A model generated the notes under the pieces. That model saw only the letters and a program-made list of their open reading frames with translations. It ran no database searches and was not told the origin of the DNA. 64,000 bases of DNA from Gnetum montanum (Eukaryota > Streptophyta > Gnetopsida > Gnetales > Gnetaceae): positions 200,923 to 264,922 of the forward strand of contig MNCI01013753.1 of NCBI GenBank assembly GCA_015680685.1. The letters are read 5' to 3'. Made by a program: the position numbers and the translations under genes. Positions 33,001 through 43,464 of this stretch are shown here, piece by piece. Within the stretch, counting starts at the first letter, position 1; each line of letters begins with the position of its first letter.

Positions 33001-34194
33001 TAATGTATTAGTAATGTGTCACCTATATTGATGCTCATTTTCTGTTAGGAGCTCGCCTCCGATGGGATCTCGCGGAGCCCATTGATTTGGACACAGTGGA
33101 GCCTCCATCTGATGGGGCAGTCATGCCACGCCACATTTATGAGGAAATGCGTAAATGTGCGTTACACTCGACACGCTCCGTATGGGAAAGTAGGGGCGTA
33201 AATGAAAAACTATGGAAAAGGTTGTAGAGGTCAGATCAAAGGATCGAGTCGCTGACCAAAGAGGTCGAGGACCTAAGGTCACAGTGCGAATTCCTACAGG
33301 CTCGAGCAACAGGGGATGAAGACTGGCGCACCGCTGTTGTTGATCACTCCCGTTATTGGACAGCTATCAAAAACAGCGTACAGACCAGTCGGGCGTTAGT
33401 AGAGCAGAGGATGCAGATAGAACTCCTAGCTCAGAAAAGCCGGGATTGGAGGGACTACTCTGCCAGCGTGCAGGAATGGGGGCAGAAGGAGAAGGACCAC
33501 AAGCATCTATATAAATGAGAAAGTGCCGCTTATCGAAAACACTACCGCGATTCTGCCGTCAAAGTTCGATCCCTAGAAGTTTTCGTGGACACCATCGGAG
33601 CATCCGAAGCTTTCAAGAAGTTTGAAGAGCAGGTGACTGTAACTGCGTCCCCGGAGAGGATGATGACTTTCCTTGGGGACCAGTCTACAATCCCTACTTT
33701 CTTCCCGGATCCGCCTTGCTGGAGCAGTGTGCAAAAAGGGAAGGTGAAGGCTGGCGCTGCCTTTGGAGGGGATGTGTGGCCAGATCTAACGGAGGAAGAG
33801 ATTATGCAGCGCCTGTGGGCTGGCCTGGACAAGCTTCCCTTTGCTGTGGAAGCAGGGCCATCACAAGTAAGTTGGAAGCATGACTTAGTTGGAAGGCTTT
33901 TTGGCTTGTGCTGTCTATTCTAACTTTGATATTATTTGTATTTAGGTACCAGAAGAGGATAGGGGAGATGAGCCAGCTAAGGAGCTGGGAGAGGAAACAG
34001 AGGAAGCAGAGGAGGAACGCAACAATGAAGAGCATCCTCCCGTAGAGCCAGTGCCAGAACGAGAGCCTCATGAAGGGGAAATCCTTCGTGAAAGAATAAT
34101 TCCCAGAAACGATGGCCCACTGGAGGACGACCTTTTGGGGCTGGATCCTGAGTTAAGAGATACCAGTGACAGTGGCAGTAGAGGAAATGCATAA
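30048..34194 (+). pseudogene. Antisense multi-exon gene inside Tat-E, unknown function
   Basis: Predicted exons: 30048-30166, about 30495-30886, 31001-31275, 31373-31638, about 31656-32418, 32499-32771, 32842-32970, 33049-33866 and 33946-34194 (stop TAA). Five junctions keep the frame exactly: 30886/31001 (phase 2), 31275/31373, 32418/32499, 32771/32842 and 32970/33049 (all phase 1); 33866/33946 is phase 0. Introns have GT...AG and are 70-114 bases long. The protein would begin MVPMTKRKNTKLAKI and has IHDNRLIRDGDTLFWAE, EITLTIFGREARDVLFRYG, FNWASYFAKGLRSEMVKLC, repeats of EEAPA type, a coiled coil (IESLTKEVEDLRSQ) and an acidic tail. The WASYFAKGL part resembles plant retroelement-borne 'transposon protein' domains. 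In-frame stops in exons 2 and 8 and a frame change at about 31640-31700 show decay. Confidence 0.7.
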
Positions 34195-34386
34195 TCATGA
34201 TTTATGCATAGATTTATTAATGCAAGGTCGAGTGCTATTTTAGATGACTGTTGAAGAATTGCTATAAAGTCCAATGGATATTTTAAATGTTAATTAGTTT
34301 ATTGTTTGGCTTTTTATTCTTTTATCTGCATCAGTGTGAAAATAAATGTTAAGGATTCTGTCTAAGTGATACTGATGGAATGTAAT

Positions 34387-34653
34387 AACTAGTTTAAAGC
34401 CGTTGCGGGCCTGTTGCGTAATGTATAGCGAGCGTAAATAGTGATAGTGCATAACTTCGGATAACTAGTTTAAGGCCGTTGCAGGCCAACTGCGTAACTG
34501 CGTACAATGATATGGGTAGGCTGATTCTGCATAACTAGTTTAAGGCCGTTGCGGGCCGAAACTAGTTTAAGGTCGTTGCGGGCCAACTGCGTAATTGCGT
34601 ACAAAGGTATGAGTAGCTGATTCTATGTAACTAGTTTAAGGCCGTTGCGGGCC
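34387..34653 (+). repeat. Five-copy array with a core like the Tat-E 3' array
   Basis: AACTAGTTTAAGGCCGTTGC plus GGGCC recurs at 34387, 34463, 34533, 34560 and 34629. The core compares with CTAGTTTAACGTCGTAGCGG of the 25609-26160 array. GCGTAA motifs are interspersed. It lies between the end of the antisense gene and the protease. Confidence 0.75.
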
Positions 34654-34866
34654 ATCTGCGTAACTACATAACAGAATATAATCCTGTGTAAGTGCGTAAA
34701 ATAATGTGGGAGCGTAAATAAGGCGAGTACGATAAGAAACGTAAGAGATGCCAAGCGTAAACACAGAAAGCGAATGTAGCGTAAAAGTGTATCGAAACAA
34801 AAGAAACTGTGAAATAGGGACCACACTAACTTACAAGGGCATAGTAGTACACGCAAAGGCCATCGT

Positions 34867-36018
34867 TCAACCATCGATACGCAACTGTCTCTTAACGGCT
34901 TTTACGTTGAACGCTGCGTAAGGGCGAGGTGGCTTAGGATTTGACTCCTCTACGCTGCCATCCAGAAATGGCAGGTCAGCCCAGGCTAGACCATCGTCAT
35001 TGCTGTCAGTTTGTTGAGGGGCTTGGAGATGGGTCTGATCGTCATTCGTCTCGATCTCCGAACCCCGTTCTTCTTCAATGTTATTGACAGTCCTGGGGAT
35101 GATTTCGTTGCCGCGTATGATAACCTCCCCTCCGGCGTAGGGCAGGTGTATCTCTTGATGTATCGGTGACGAGACCGCCCTCAGCTGGACTAACCACGAC
35201 CTCCCTAATATCAAGTTGAAGCTAGACATCTCCTCAATGACTAAGAACGTGGCTTCTGTTGGGAATTGATCCCCCGCCACAAACTCAATACGCACCATTC
35301 CCTTGACTTGAACCCGTGCTCCGTTGAATGATTTTACGCAGGCCGTCATCGTGGGAGTGATCTGGGTGACCAAGCCCAACCTATCCACTATGGAATAGGG
35401 AACGACATTAGCGGCTATGCCATCATCCACGTGCACCCTCCGGATCCGGTACTGGCCGACCCGAATGGTAATGAACATCGGCTCAGTCGTCACCTGACCT
35501 TTCTCCAGATCGTCTTTGACGGACTCATCATGAAAGGTCAGTGAGGCAAGCTTAGGTTGCTCAGCTTCAGAAGGAAACATGACAGTGTGTATCACTTCCT
35601 CTTCTACTGGTAGGCTGCCATCCACTGATATGGACGTTAGCATGCGTACCATAGCCTCACGGTGTTCTCGAGAAGTCATAAGTAAGTCGTACAGGCTTAG
35701 CATTGTGTTCTTTTGTTTAAGGGCCTGTTTAACTTGCGTGAATGTGTTGAGGAGGTCCTTCTCTCGGCTGGGTTTTTTGTCTCCCTTATCCTCTTCCATT
35801 CGGCCCAAGAGACGGATCTCCCGAGGCGGAGTGGTGTTAGTGGGAGAGTTGCTCTTTTTTCTGCCTAGAGAAGGTGGCTGCGTTTCTGCACCTTTATCCT
35901 GCTTCTGAGGCATAGACGAAGGCAAAGAGGCTAGGGGCCTAGGCTTAGGGAAGCGGAGCGTAAGGTGGTCTTTTGTTGCGTTAATTGAAGTGTCCTCCCC
36001 CTTTTGCTTGGGAGGCAA
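34867..36018 (-). CDS. Tat-E protease region
   Basis: An open frame of 383 codons. The first about 150 residues are a charged linker (KNTMLSLYDLLMTSREHREA). The aspartic protease follows: VHVDDGIAANVVPYSIVDRL (DDG for DTG or DSG), FNLILGRSWL, then a tail ending YAAFNVKAVKRQLRIDG. It is in frame with the gag C-terminal part upstream, separated by one stop at 36022-36024, so Gag-Pro was one polyprotein. The protease would cleave it. Confidence 0.8.
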   Translation of the reverse strand: MPPKQKGEDTSINATKDHLTLRFPKPRPLASLPSSMPQKQDKGAETQPPSLGRKKSNSPTNTTPPREIRLLGRMEEDKGDKKPSREKDLLNTFTQVKQALKQKNTMLSLYDLLMTSREHREAMVRMLTSISVDGSLPVEEEVIHTVMFPSEAEQPKLASLTFHDESVKDDLEKGQVTTEPMFITIRVGQYRIRRVHVDDGIAANVVPYSIVDRLGLVTQITPTMTACVKSFNGARVQVKGMVRIEFVAGDQFPTEATFLVIEEMSSFNLILGRSWLVQLRAVSSPIHQEIHLPYAGGEVIIRGNEIIPRTVNNIEEERGSEIETNDDQTHLQAPQQTDSNDDGLAWADLPFLDGSVEESNPKPPRPYAAFNVKAVKRQLRIDG

Positions 36019-36021
36019 TGA

Positions 36022-38619
36022 CTAGCTATTTTGACCGGAGGTCTGCCCCTGCGTGAGAGGAGCAGCCCGTGGTTCTGGCGCCCTTATAATGAAGGGTTCC
36101 CTAAGCGTGGGAGCAGACGAAGCCGTAGATTGAGTGCTGCCGCATGACTGAGGATGTACCAGAGAAGGTGCCCGTATGATGAAAGGTGGCCATGAGACCC
36201 CACTGGCTGCCGATGAAGTAGTTGGCCCCCTTGGTGAGCTGGCGAGCACACGCAAAACAAAAGGTTGTTTTGGCGGGCCTTTCCACTCATCGTCCGTACT
36301 CACCACATTGATTGTATAAGGAGCGTTGTTTGCGTTCAACGGGTCCGTATATACATGCAGTGTTTGGTTTTCTGGACACGTCGGGTTACTCCCGTCTAAT
36401 TTTAGATGACCTTCGTCGATCATGCGTTGAACATCGTCCTTCAACGCCCAGCAGTAATTCGTGTCATGACCACACATTTGGTGATAGTCACAAAAACGAT
36501 CCAACCTGAAAGATTTCGAAACTGGTGGTTCGTTAGGCAAGGCTAAGGAAGGGTTCTTCAGTAATTCAAAATGGCATCTGTGATGCTTCAAAGATTCCTT
36601 GGATACTGTCTTAGGTTGAAGGTATCCTGCTGCTAACAACTGTTTCAGCAGTTTAGAGTGCTTTACAGGCAGGGCCGCGTATTTTGAACGATCTTTACGC
36701 TTAAAATTTGGTTTTGGCTAAGGGGGCCCTTCAGGGGCAGCCGTGTCTTGGCTAGTGGTGGCACCAGCCGTGGTCTCAGGTGACGTGGTGGGTGCCTTCT
36801 TGTTCTTGTTCTTTGCGCCTTCAGTTAGCACGGCTACTGTCGTGTCACTGCCTTACCTTTGTCTTTGACTTTGTTGTGTGCGTTCTTGTAGGCGACATAC
36901 GCCGGGTCTTTGCTGGCCTCCGCAGCATCTTGGATGCTTCGGACCTGAGCGAAGGCCTGATGTAAATAGCCAGGGGAAAGATAATATAGCTTAGACTTAA
37001 TAAAGTCGTTGACTGCCCCTTTGAATATCGCCAATAGATGGGAGTCCGTGATCGGGTCGCGGATCTCATTCAAAGTAGCATTCCAACGCTGTATGAACTT
37101 TTGGACTGGCTCGAGCGGGTCTTGTTTCACCCCCATAAGCTGATCCAATGTGACTTCCAGTTTCAGGTTGTATTTGAAACGGGTCACAAATTGAGTCAGT
37201 AGCTCTTCCAAGGTTGAGATGGAAGAGCGTGGGAGAGCTCTATACCAGTCTAGAACCTTCCCTGTTAAACACATCGCGAAGACTCGGATTAGCGTGTGCG
37301 GCCACTGTTGCAACAACAAAGACTCAGATCTAAAGGTGGCTAGGTGAGTGTTGGGATCCCCCTCCCTATTATACTTGGTAAAATGAGGGAGGGACATCCC
37401 TGGTGACAACGACAGCATGGGGACCGCTGGACTAATCGGATCATCCTGGTAAAAGTCCATGATCTGAATGGTATCAGACCCAGCGGCCTTAAGGCGACGG
37501 ACCTCCTCAGTAAGTGTCTAGATAAGCTGGAAGGCTTGGTCTAGACCTGTCGGAGGAGGTGCCTGTGCAGATGTCATAGGAGGTTGGACTGGGCGGGCAG
37601 CACCAGGAAATGGGAAGGAAGGAAAGGGTTGGCTGGCCATTGGTGGAGCAGGGATCCCCGCAGGCTGGGGGGCCTGTGAAGAACACCACCCACCGGTTTG
37701 AGACGAGAGGTTAACTCCCACCTACTGCACGGGATAGGTATATTGAGGAATCACCTACGGAACTTGCGCCGCAGGTGCGACCGAGGGCTGTGCACCATAC
37801 ACTGCAGACGGGTTGTGTTGCGCTGCAAGGTTGACCCACTGACTTGCTGAAGGCTGTTGGATGTAGGCTTGTGGTTGTACAGCTATGGCGATTTGCTGTG
37901 TTGGAGGGGGCGGGAATGACAAAGTCTGCGCCGGACGCGTTGCAGATGTGAGATGGGGTTGTACGTGAGGGATGAAATGAGATACTAAGTACACGCAGCA
38001 ACGAAACTGCCCCCACATTATTATGGGGTATTTGTACTTGCAGCCCAGACGGCTGTGCTATGGCTTGCGGAATGACTGGGAGGGGCATCTGCATGGTCAT
38101 GGCTGCATTAAGAGAGGCGGCCTCCCCATTGAGCGGGAATACCGGGTTAATGTAGGTTTGGGGGCTCAGGGTATGGAATGAGTGTTCAGATTGAGTGGCA
38201 AACTCATCCTCTTCCTCCTCCCCATTCTGGGGTTCTTCCACAGCCTGTACAGCCTAACTTTTGGCCATGACCAACTGTGTTATGAGTTCATGTTGCTGCT
38301 CAATCAAAGGGATAATGTCATAGGCCGTCGGTTTGAAATCGTGGCCCCCTCGGTTGATCATCTCAAGATTTCATTTCGCCTCGACCTCAGCTCGGCTGAG
38401 AGCCAGCTTCGCCTGGATCTTGATGCAGATAAAGTTGTATTCTTCAGGGGTTATGAGCGTGAAGATGGGTTCTTTCCCCTGAAGCCTTAATGATCGGCGC
38501 GATGGTCCTTGAGATCCCGCCGCACCAGTAGCCGGCCTGGTTACGGCGATAGGGTTCACAGATGTGGCACCCAAATCAACAGGGACCATGGCGGATGTGG
38601 TTGTGTAAAGAGAATCCAT
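36022..38619 (-). pseudogene. Tat-E gag
   Basis: Capsid and nucleocapsid region in pieces. 38619-38371 starts MDSLYTTTSAMVPV, 244 bases after the LTR, and is the best start. 38241-37711 is a Gln/Pro-rich linker. 37460-36834 is the Gag core with MSLPHFTKYNREGDPNTHLA, SSISTLEELLTQFVTRF and PLEPVQKFIQRWNATLNEI. 36639-36022 has a zinc-knuckle-like CDYHQMCGHDTNYCWALK and a Pro/Ser-rich tail with a repeated PFIIRAP. At least two frameshifts and several stops separate these parts. Confidence 0.82.
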
Positions 38620-38833
38620 TGATCAATGAGCAATAACTGGTAATCAGATCTAAAAGATGGCTGGCGATAAGATCACAAATAGGCTTTCTACCCTGTAGGA
38701 CTCCAAAGGAATCGTTACTGAGACCGATGTACACCACATGATGTATCGTAAGCTTCCCTGGAGGTATTACGTTTACAATTTTGGGTATAGATTGCTAACA
38801 AGCCTACCTGAAAAATACGGATCGGAACCTAAA

Positions 38834-38852
38834 GGCCCTCCTTCTAGCACCA
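38834..38852 (-). other. Primer-binding site of Tat-E
   Basis: The minus strand reads TGGTGCTAGAAGGAGGGCC, 11 bases after the LTR end. TGG pairs with the CCA end of a tRNA. I do not name the tRNA with confidence. Confidence 0.6.
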
Positions 38853-38863
38853 GAAAACTATAA

Positions 38864-41460
38864 TGACGAAAAAAGTCAGCAGCTGGAAATACCGAACGAG
38901 GTTCCGTGTATACAGTTTTAAGCACGGATCCGTGCGAGGGCTAAGCTGGAAAAACGAATCTGTGGCGCCCTGAACAGTCTTGTCGATCAAACAGGGACTT
39001 ATAGGTCAGTAAAAACGATGGAGATTACGAATATTTGCGTGGTTCGATTTGATTCGAGGGATCATGGAATGAGAGGAAAACGATGTGGATAAATCGCTAC
39101 GATGATAACGCTAAACACGCCAAGAGGAGGCTAACAGGAGAGAAACTCGTGGTTTCAAAGATCTATGCTTTGATTCTTGAAAGAATGTATGATTTGTATG
39201 TCACGTTACAATGGGAGAGACCCCAATAACTTGATGTGAAAATAAGCACAAAACAACAAGAAAAATGTCCAAACAGAAGTCCGATCTACCTCGTAGGCCA
39301 AAGCTGGGATGCAAGGAAGGTCAAGCTCTGACGTCTACCGATCAACTGTTTCTAACCAGTAAAGCCTGTAAACCAGGCAAGACGACCTCATGATCCTTGT
39401 TCTGCTTCTTTGCTTCGAGTAGTTTCTACTCAGGACGACAATCGCTAATGGAGAAAGTCGTTTCTTCCCCAAAGGAATGATCGCTCTTGTTGCTGAGGCT
39501 CAAGCGAACTGTGCTCTGTTTCTGCTGAAAGGTGGTGCTGTCGACAATTGCCAAAAGGTTGCTCTCTATTTCTCTGCTCAAGATGATAAGTGCTCCCTTT
39601 CTCAGAAAATGCTCTTGTCCTTTTGATTTGCCCACCCCCCTTGTATCTTTGTCAACTGGTGCATTTATAGGTTGCGATGTCCCGTGGAGAAGGCGCAACC
39701 CTGATGACGTGTATTCCAAACGTTTCGGGTACCGTTGACCTGACCATTTTATGTCAAACTGTGACTACGCATAATACGCTCATTTGCGTATTGTGCGTAT
39801 GAAGAGCGAGTGCGTGTTGAGCATGTTTCAACTGTTTTTAGGTTATATTATGCTCATTCACGTTGTGTTGCGTGTTTGAGTGTAATCTGGCATAAAAAAT
39901 AATAGATGCAAAACTGTCTTACGCTCACTACGCAGCCGCGCGTAACGAAGCGTAAACAATGTCTAATCTTGATGATGAAATATGCTGTGATACACACCGT
40001 TGCGTAACGAGTGTAAAGACAAGTTATCCTCACGTTGCGAGAAAAGTGTCAAACTGTTGTACTTCTCTAGACTTTGCCTCTGACTATTTCGGAGCTCATT
40101 ACGCTCATTACGCTGCCGTGCGTAACAGAGCGTAAAACTTGTCTTTGAACAAAGCTGATGCGTGCTCTCGCTTGAATTGTGAATCTTTGCCTGAGGCCGA
40201 CTCGTAATTTTCACAGTGTTTCAATGGCCCCTCTTTGTTGACGGTTAGAGGGCTTACCCGAAAGACGTCGACAAAGAATGCGAAACACCGAGTCGGTAGA
40301 AGCAAGAACAGCGCCCATCCATGGCTACTCAAGCATTGCCCTATCAAAATGGAAGAGCAAAGCCGGAGGGTATGGTAGATAGATGGGATGGCAGAAAACT
40401 GGTTCTGGGAAAACGTAAAATGAGTCAGGATGGTATGAGTATGAAATACGCATAAAAACGTACACATATTTATGTCAACAGGAATGCTTTCAGATGAGCG
40501 TGGCACATCAGTCTGAGATTTCTCTATTACAAATTATAGCAGGAATGCTTGCAGAAGGAGCATTGCGCATCACTTTTTGTGATATCTATGCTACAATGTG
40601 TGATCGCGTATGGATTAGATTGCAGTGCGAGTATGAAGGATGGGTGTTTGCGTATATAGCTGTTACATATAGGAAGTGGATGATAGGGATGAAACGAGAT
40701 AAGGGCTAAGTGTAAGGCTCTGAGAGGGATAAGCATGCAGTTCCAGGTGGACGGGCAAACCTGAGTAGCCACCTCAAGACGTTGTTGTCCTTCGTCGCTC
40801 AGATGAATGCACCTTTGAACGATGTTTTCGCAACAAGTAACCTACAACCATGAAAGAAAAATAGAGGACACCATTGCTCTGGTGCGAGTAGGAGGCGAGG
40901 TTGTAGAAACGAGCACCGTTTGATGCGAGGTAGGATGGTCTAGCCGTGAAGAAGGATCCGTAATGTGAGGATGGAACTTTCCATCTCGACGCTCAGCCCA
41001 GCATATCGTCGCCAAAAGGCATCAGACACAGTGCAGCTAACTGGTTGCAAAAGGAACCAGCCAGATGAATCTGTGAAGCCAGGGTCTGATAGCGATGATG
41101 CGCGGAGGTCCTCGAGCTCGTGGTCGATGAGGATTTTGTCGAGGCTCCAAGCAGCAAGACTAAACCCTCAGACGTACCACCGCTGCAGTGGACGCAGCAA
41201 CGGCATCTCCGAGGGGTCAGTAGTATGCCTCTCAGCTCATCCGAGGAATTAGTAGGATGCCGGTGGGGTGGTGACACTAAGATTATCCCAGTGCCCCACC
41301 CTGTCTGTCGCGCGGCTACACAGAGGTGATCACGCTCGCCTGATTTGTATAGCAGCAGTCGATGAATCCCAGTTTTAAGTCCCGGTAGACTGTCGTTGCT
41401 GATTTTAAGTCTCAGCAGACCATGGTCCCAGTTTAAAGTCCGGGCGGACCGAAAAGTGCT
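38864..41460 (-). repeat. 5' LTR of Tat-E
   Basis: 2597 bases matching 23109-25720, including the TATA box (39662-39669) and the GCGTAA cluster (39765-40135). It stops at 41460 inside the third unit spacer of the tandem array. CAACA and Athila-1 leader sequence follow, with no remnant of the missing Tat-D LTR end. Confidence 0.85.
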
Positions 41461-41561
41461 CAACAAGATAGGAATATTACTTGCCCAAACATTAGGGTTT
41501 GATCCAATGATCCTAAATAATATTCAATAAGTCCTAAATAGCACACATATCAAACTACAAG

Positions 41562-41580
41562 TCCTTGGCAATGGTGCCCA
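41562..41580 (-). other. Primer-binding site of Athila-1
   Basis: On the minus strand TGGGCACCATTGCCAAGGA starts one base after the LTR end. It resembles the tRNA-Asp type site (TGGCGCCGTTGCCGGGGA) used by Athila elements, with several differences. Confidence 0.6.
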
Positions 41581-41581
41581 A

Positions 41582-42445
41582 TGATGAGCAATAAGTACCC
41601 TTATGTGAAATCATACAAATCACTAAGTGTTCGCATGTGATATGGTCAAATTCCATGGACTTATAGATTTCTAAGTACACTTCTCTCTAGGAAGTGAAAC
41701 TAACCATAGCAATTGTTGTCTTCCCAATTACACTTGTGAAATGCAAAAGGTATGGTTAAGTGCAACTAAGGCATATGATTTTTATCATTTTATGTTTTCT
41801 ATTTTAAGTCACCTAAGAATGAGAATAATGTATAAAATAAAATAATTAATTGCTAATTTAATCTAACTAGATATACCTAACTAATCCAAACATAAGCATT
41901 CGTTTCCACTTACCATACACATCTAGTATACATTTAACGCTACTGGGTTACTAAACATTAAGTGTTATTGGGATTACTAAGCACCAACCATATGCTTAAA
42001 GTGGTCATACTTATGTGCTTAATTAATCACTATTTGATCTAGCTTAATTTAGCTTAACTACTTAAAACATTAAAGGAAATTGCATAAAACATTAAATGCA
42101 TAGATAAACAATTAATTTATTTCAAAGTGTTGCAAGGTTTATCAAAAAGCTCATCTTTATTGCTACACATACTGTCATGCTTAGGTACAACAATGCTTGA
42201 ATAAATATCCATACCCTCTTTGACTCCTACTATGGACACTTCAGAAAAATATTCTAACTTTCAAATCACAAAATTGCAAGAGCTCCACTACAACTATGAC
42301 AAAGATGACATAAACATGTTAGATGAGCACATATTTATAGGAAAAATAGACACTACATTGATAGGGCCATGTTAATGCATCAAATCATGCATCAATGGGG
42401 CCTAGTTGATGGGGCCCTGTCGATGCAACCAATTTATGATTCATC
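41582..42445 (-). repeat. 5' LTR of Athila-1
   Basis: 864 bases from TGATGAATCAT (at 42445) to GCTCATCA (at 41582). It aligns over its length with the LTR at 62718-63611 and with the part at 1-512. TATAAATA at 42332-42339 is its TATA box. Confidence 0.85.
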
Positions 42446-42509
42446 AAGGTTTTTGTATGTGGAAACACAAGAGTAGGTGGTGTGTTGGAAAGGTATAAGG
42501 ATTTGATGT
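42446..42509. other. 64 bases between two Athila insertions
   Basis: Unassigned sequence left between the Athila-1 LTR and element F. Its last five bases GATGT form the target-site duplication of F. Confidence 0.7.
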
Positions 42510-43321
42510 TGATGGGACATGATATCGCATGGGCCACGATATCACGTCTTCCCCTACGATATCGCGTACGCGATATCGCAGTGCATCGTCAAATCTATAA
42601 ATAATAGGTGACTCTCCCTTATTTCTTATTCTAGGCCTAGACTGTAGCTAAACACTGGCAGTTTTACCTCTCCAAAGATAGAATAATTTCCATGTGCCCG
42701 TAGTAGGAGCTCCAAAGTGAGCGGATCTTTATTCGAGCAAATATTGTACCTAAACACAAGTTTGTGTACGGCAATAAATATGAACTTCTTAGATAAACCT
42801 TGTAGTGCATGGAATAGGCTAAATAGGACTTTATTTATTGTTATTTACTATTTATCATTTAACACTTTATTGGTAATTAATTCTCTCTCAACCCTTCTCT
42901 CCTAGTTAACTACTTCAGTATGATCGCTTCGAGCACGTGCGTTATGCTTGGTGATCCCAACAATGACTAGCGTTTGGTAACCAAGGTTGCGTTGGTTTAG
43001 GGTGTGAATGGTAAGTGGGAACAGATACTGATGCTAGGTTAATTAAGACTTAGTTAGTTAGTTAAAGTTAGTTAATTACTCTCTTCACCCTTCACCTTAT
43101 CAGCATAGGAGATAAAATCGAAAAGACATAAAAATCACATACCTCAGACTTACTTAACCATACAACTGTGAAAAATACAAGTAAGTCTAGGAAGACAACG
43201 AATGATTAACCTTAAGTGTTCCATAAGGCGTGTAAGGACTTAGTCTAAGGAGTTCGACCGGATTGCGTATGTAACACTCGTATTCGTATGGTTGAGTGTA
43301 GGGGTACCTCGCCACTCATCA
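42510..43321 (+). repeat. 5' LTR of element F
   Basis: 812 bases, TGATGGGACA to CACTCATCA. Its last about 60 bases match the LTR ends of the Athila copies (GGGTACCTCGCCACTCATCA). TATA box TATAAATA at 42596-42603, only 86 bases from the LTR start. Confidence 0.9.
42557..42578 (+). repeat. 22-base perfect palindrome in U3 of element F
   Basis: Half-site CGATATCGCGT joined to its exact reverse complement. It lies 18 bases before the TATA box. The 3' LTR has a second perfect palindrome (48806-48827) with half-site CGATATCGTGT. Confidence 0.9.
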
Positions 43322-43322
43322 T

Positions 43323-43340
43323 TGGCACCGATGTTGGGGA
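43323..43340 (+). other. Primer-binding site of element F
   Basis: TGGCACCGATGTTGGGGA, one base after the LTR, resembling the Athila tRNA-Asp site. Confidence 0.7.
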
Positions 43341-43464
43341 CTAAGTGTTTGTGCCCTAAGTAGAACATAGGAAATCACTCACATCGTTGGGAGCTTAAAT
43401 GAACCTTAGGGTTAACTAAACGGAAAATTATATAACGGTTAATTAGCACACCGAATAAGACACA

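Larger units (their letters stand above)
29656..34834 (-). other. Probable sense-strand intron between protease and RT of Tat-E
   Basis: On the minus strand CCCTT|GTAAGTTAG lies at 34835/34834, 32 bases after the protease stop, and GTTTGCAG|GATAA at 29656/29655, just before the pre-RT frame. Ogre elements are known to splice an intron at this place. The protease frame closes before the donor, so the splice would need a frame correction or another donor; the exact sites are uncertain. The interval holds the opposite-strand gene and a tandem array. Confidence 0.45.
23109..41460 (-). mobile_element. Tat-E, Ty3/gypsy Tat-lineage element with an antisense gene
   Basis: A minus-strand element about 18.4 kb long, with LTR copies at 23109-25720 (3') and 38864-41460 (5'). 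The order on the minus strand is primer-binding site, gag, protease, a 5 kb insert carrying an opposite-strand gene, RT, degenerate RNase H, aRH, integrase and a tandem-repeat 3' region. The aRH after RT-RH is the standard Tat arrangement. A long interval between protease and RT recalls the intron of Ogre elements. Scattered stops make it inactive. Most LTR differences that I compared by eye are transitions. Confidence 0.85.
41461..42445 (-). mobile_element. Athila-1 leader and 5' LTR, displaced from its body
   Basis: Minus-strand LTR (41582-42445), primer-binding site and about 100 bases of leader. The leader ends at 41461 against Tat-E. Athila-1 gag begins below 11691 in the same orientation and lacks exactly these parts, so both belong to one insertion. 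The LTR A/LTR B similarity supports it. Confidence 0.75.

Noticed and set aside
41461-41465. TGTTG/CAACA as proof of the Tat-D LTR end
   Set aside because: Five bases are too few for proof, and the flanks AGAAG and AGATA match in only three of five positions. It is kept only as a hypothesis in the findings.
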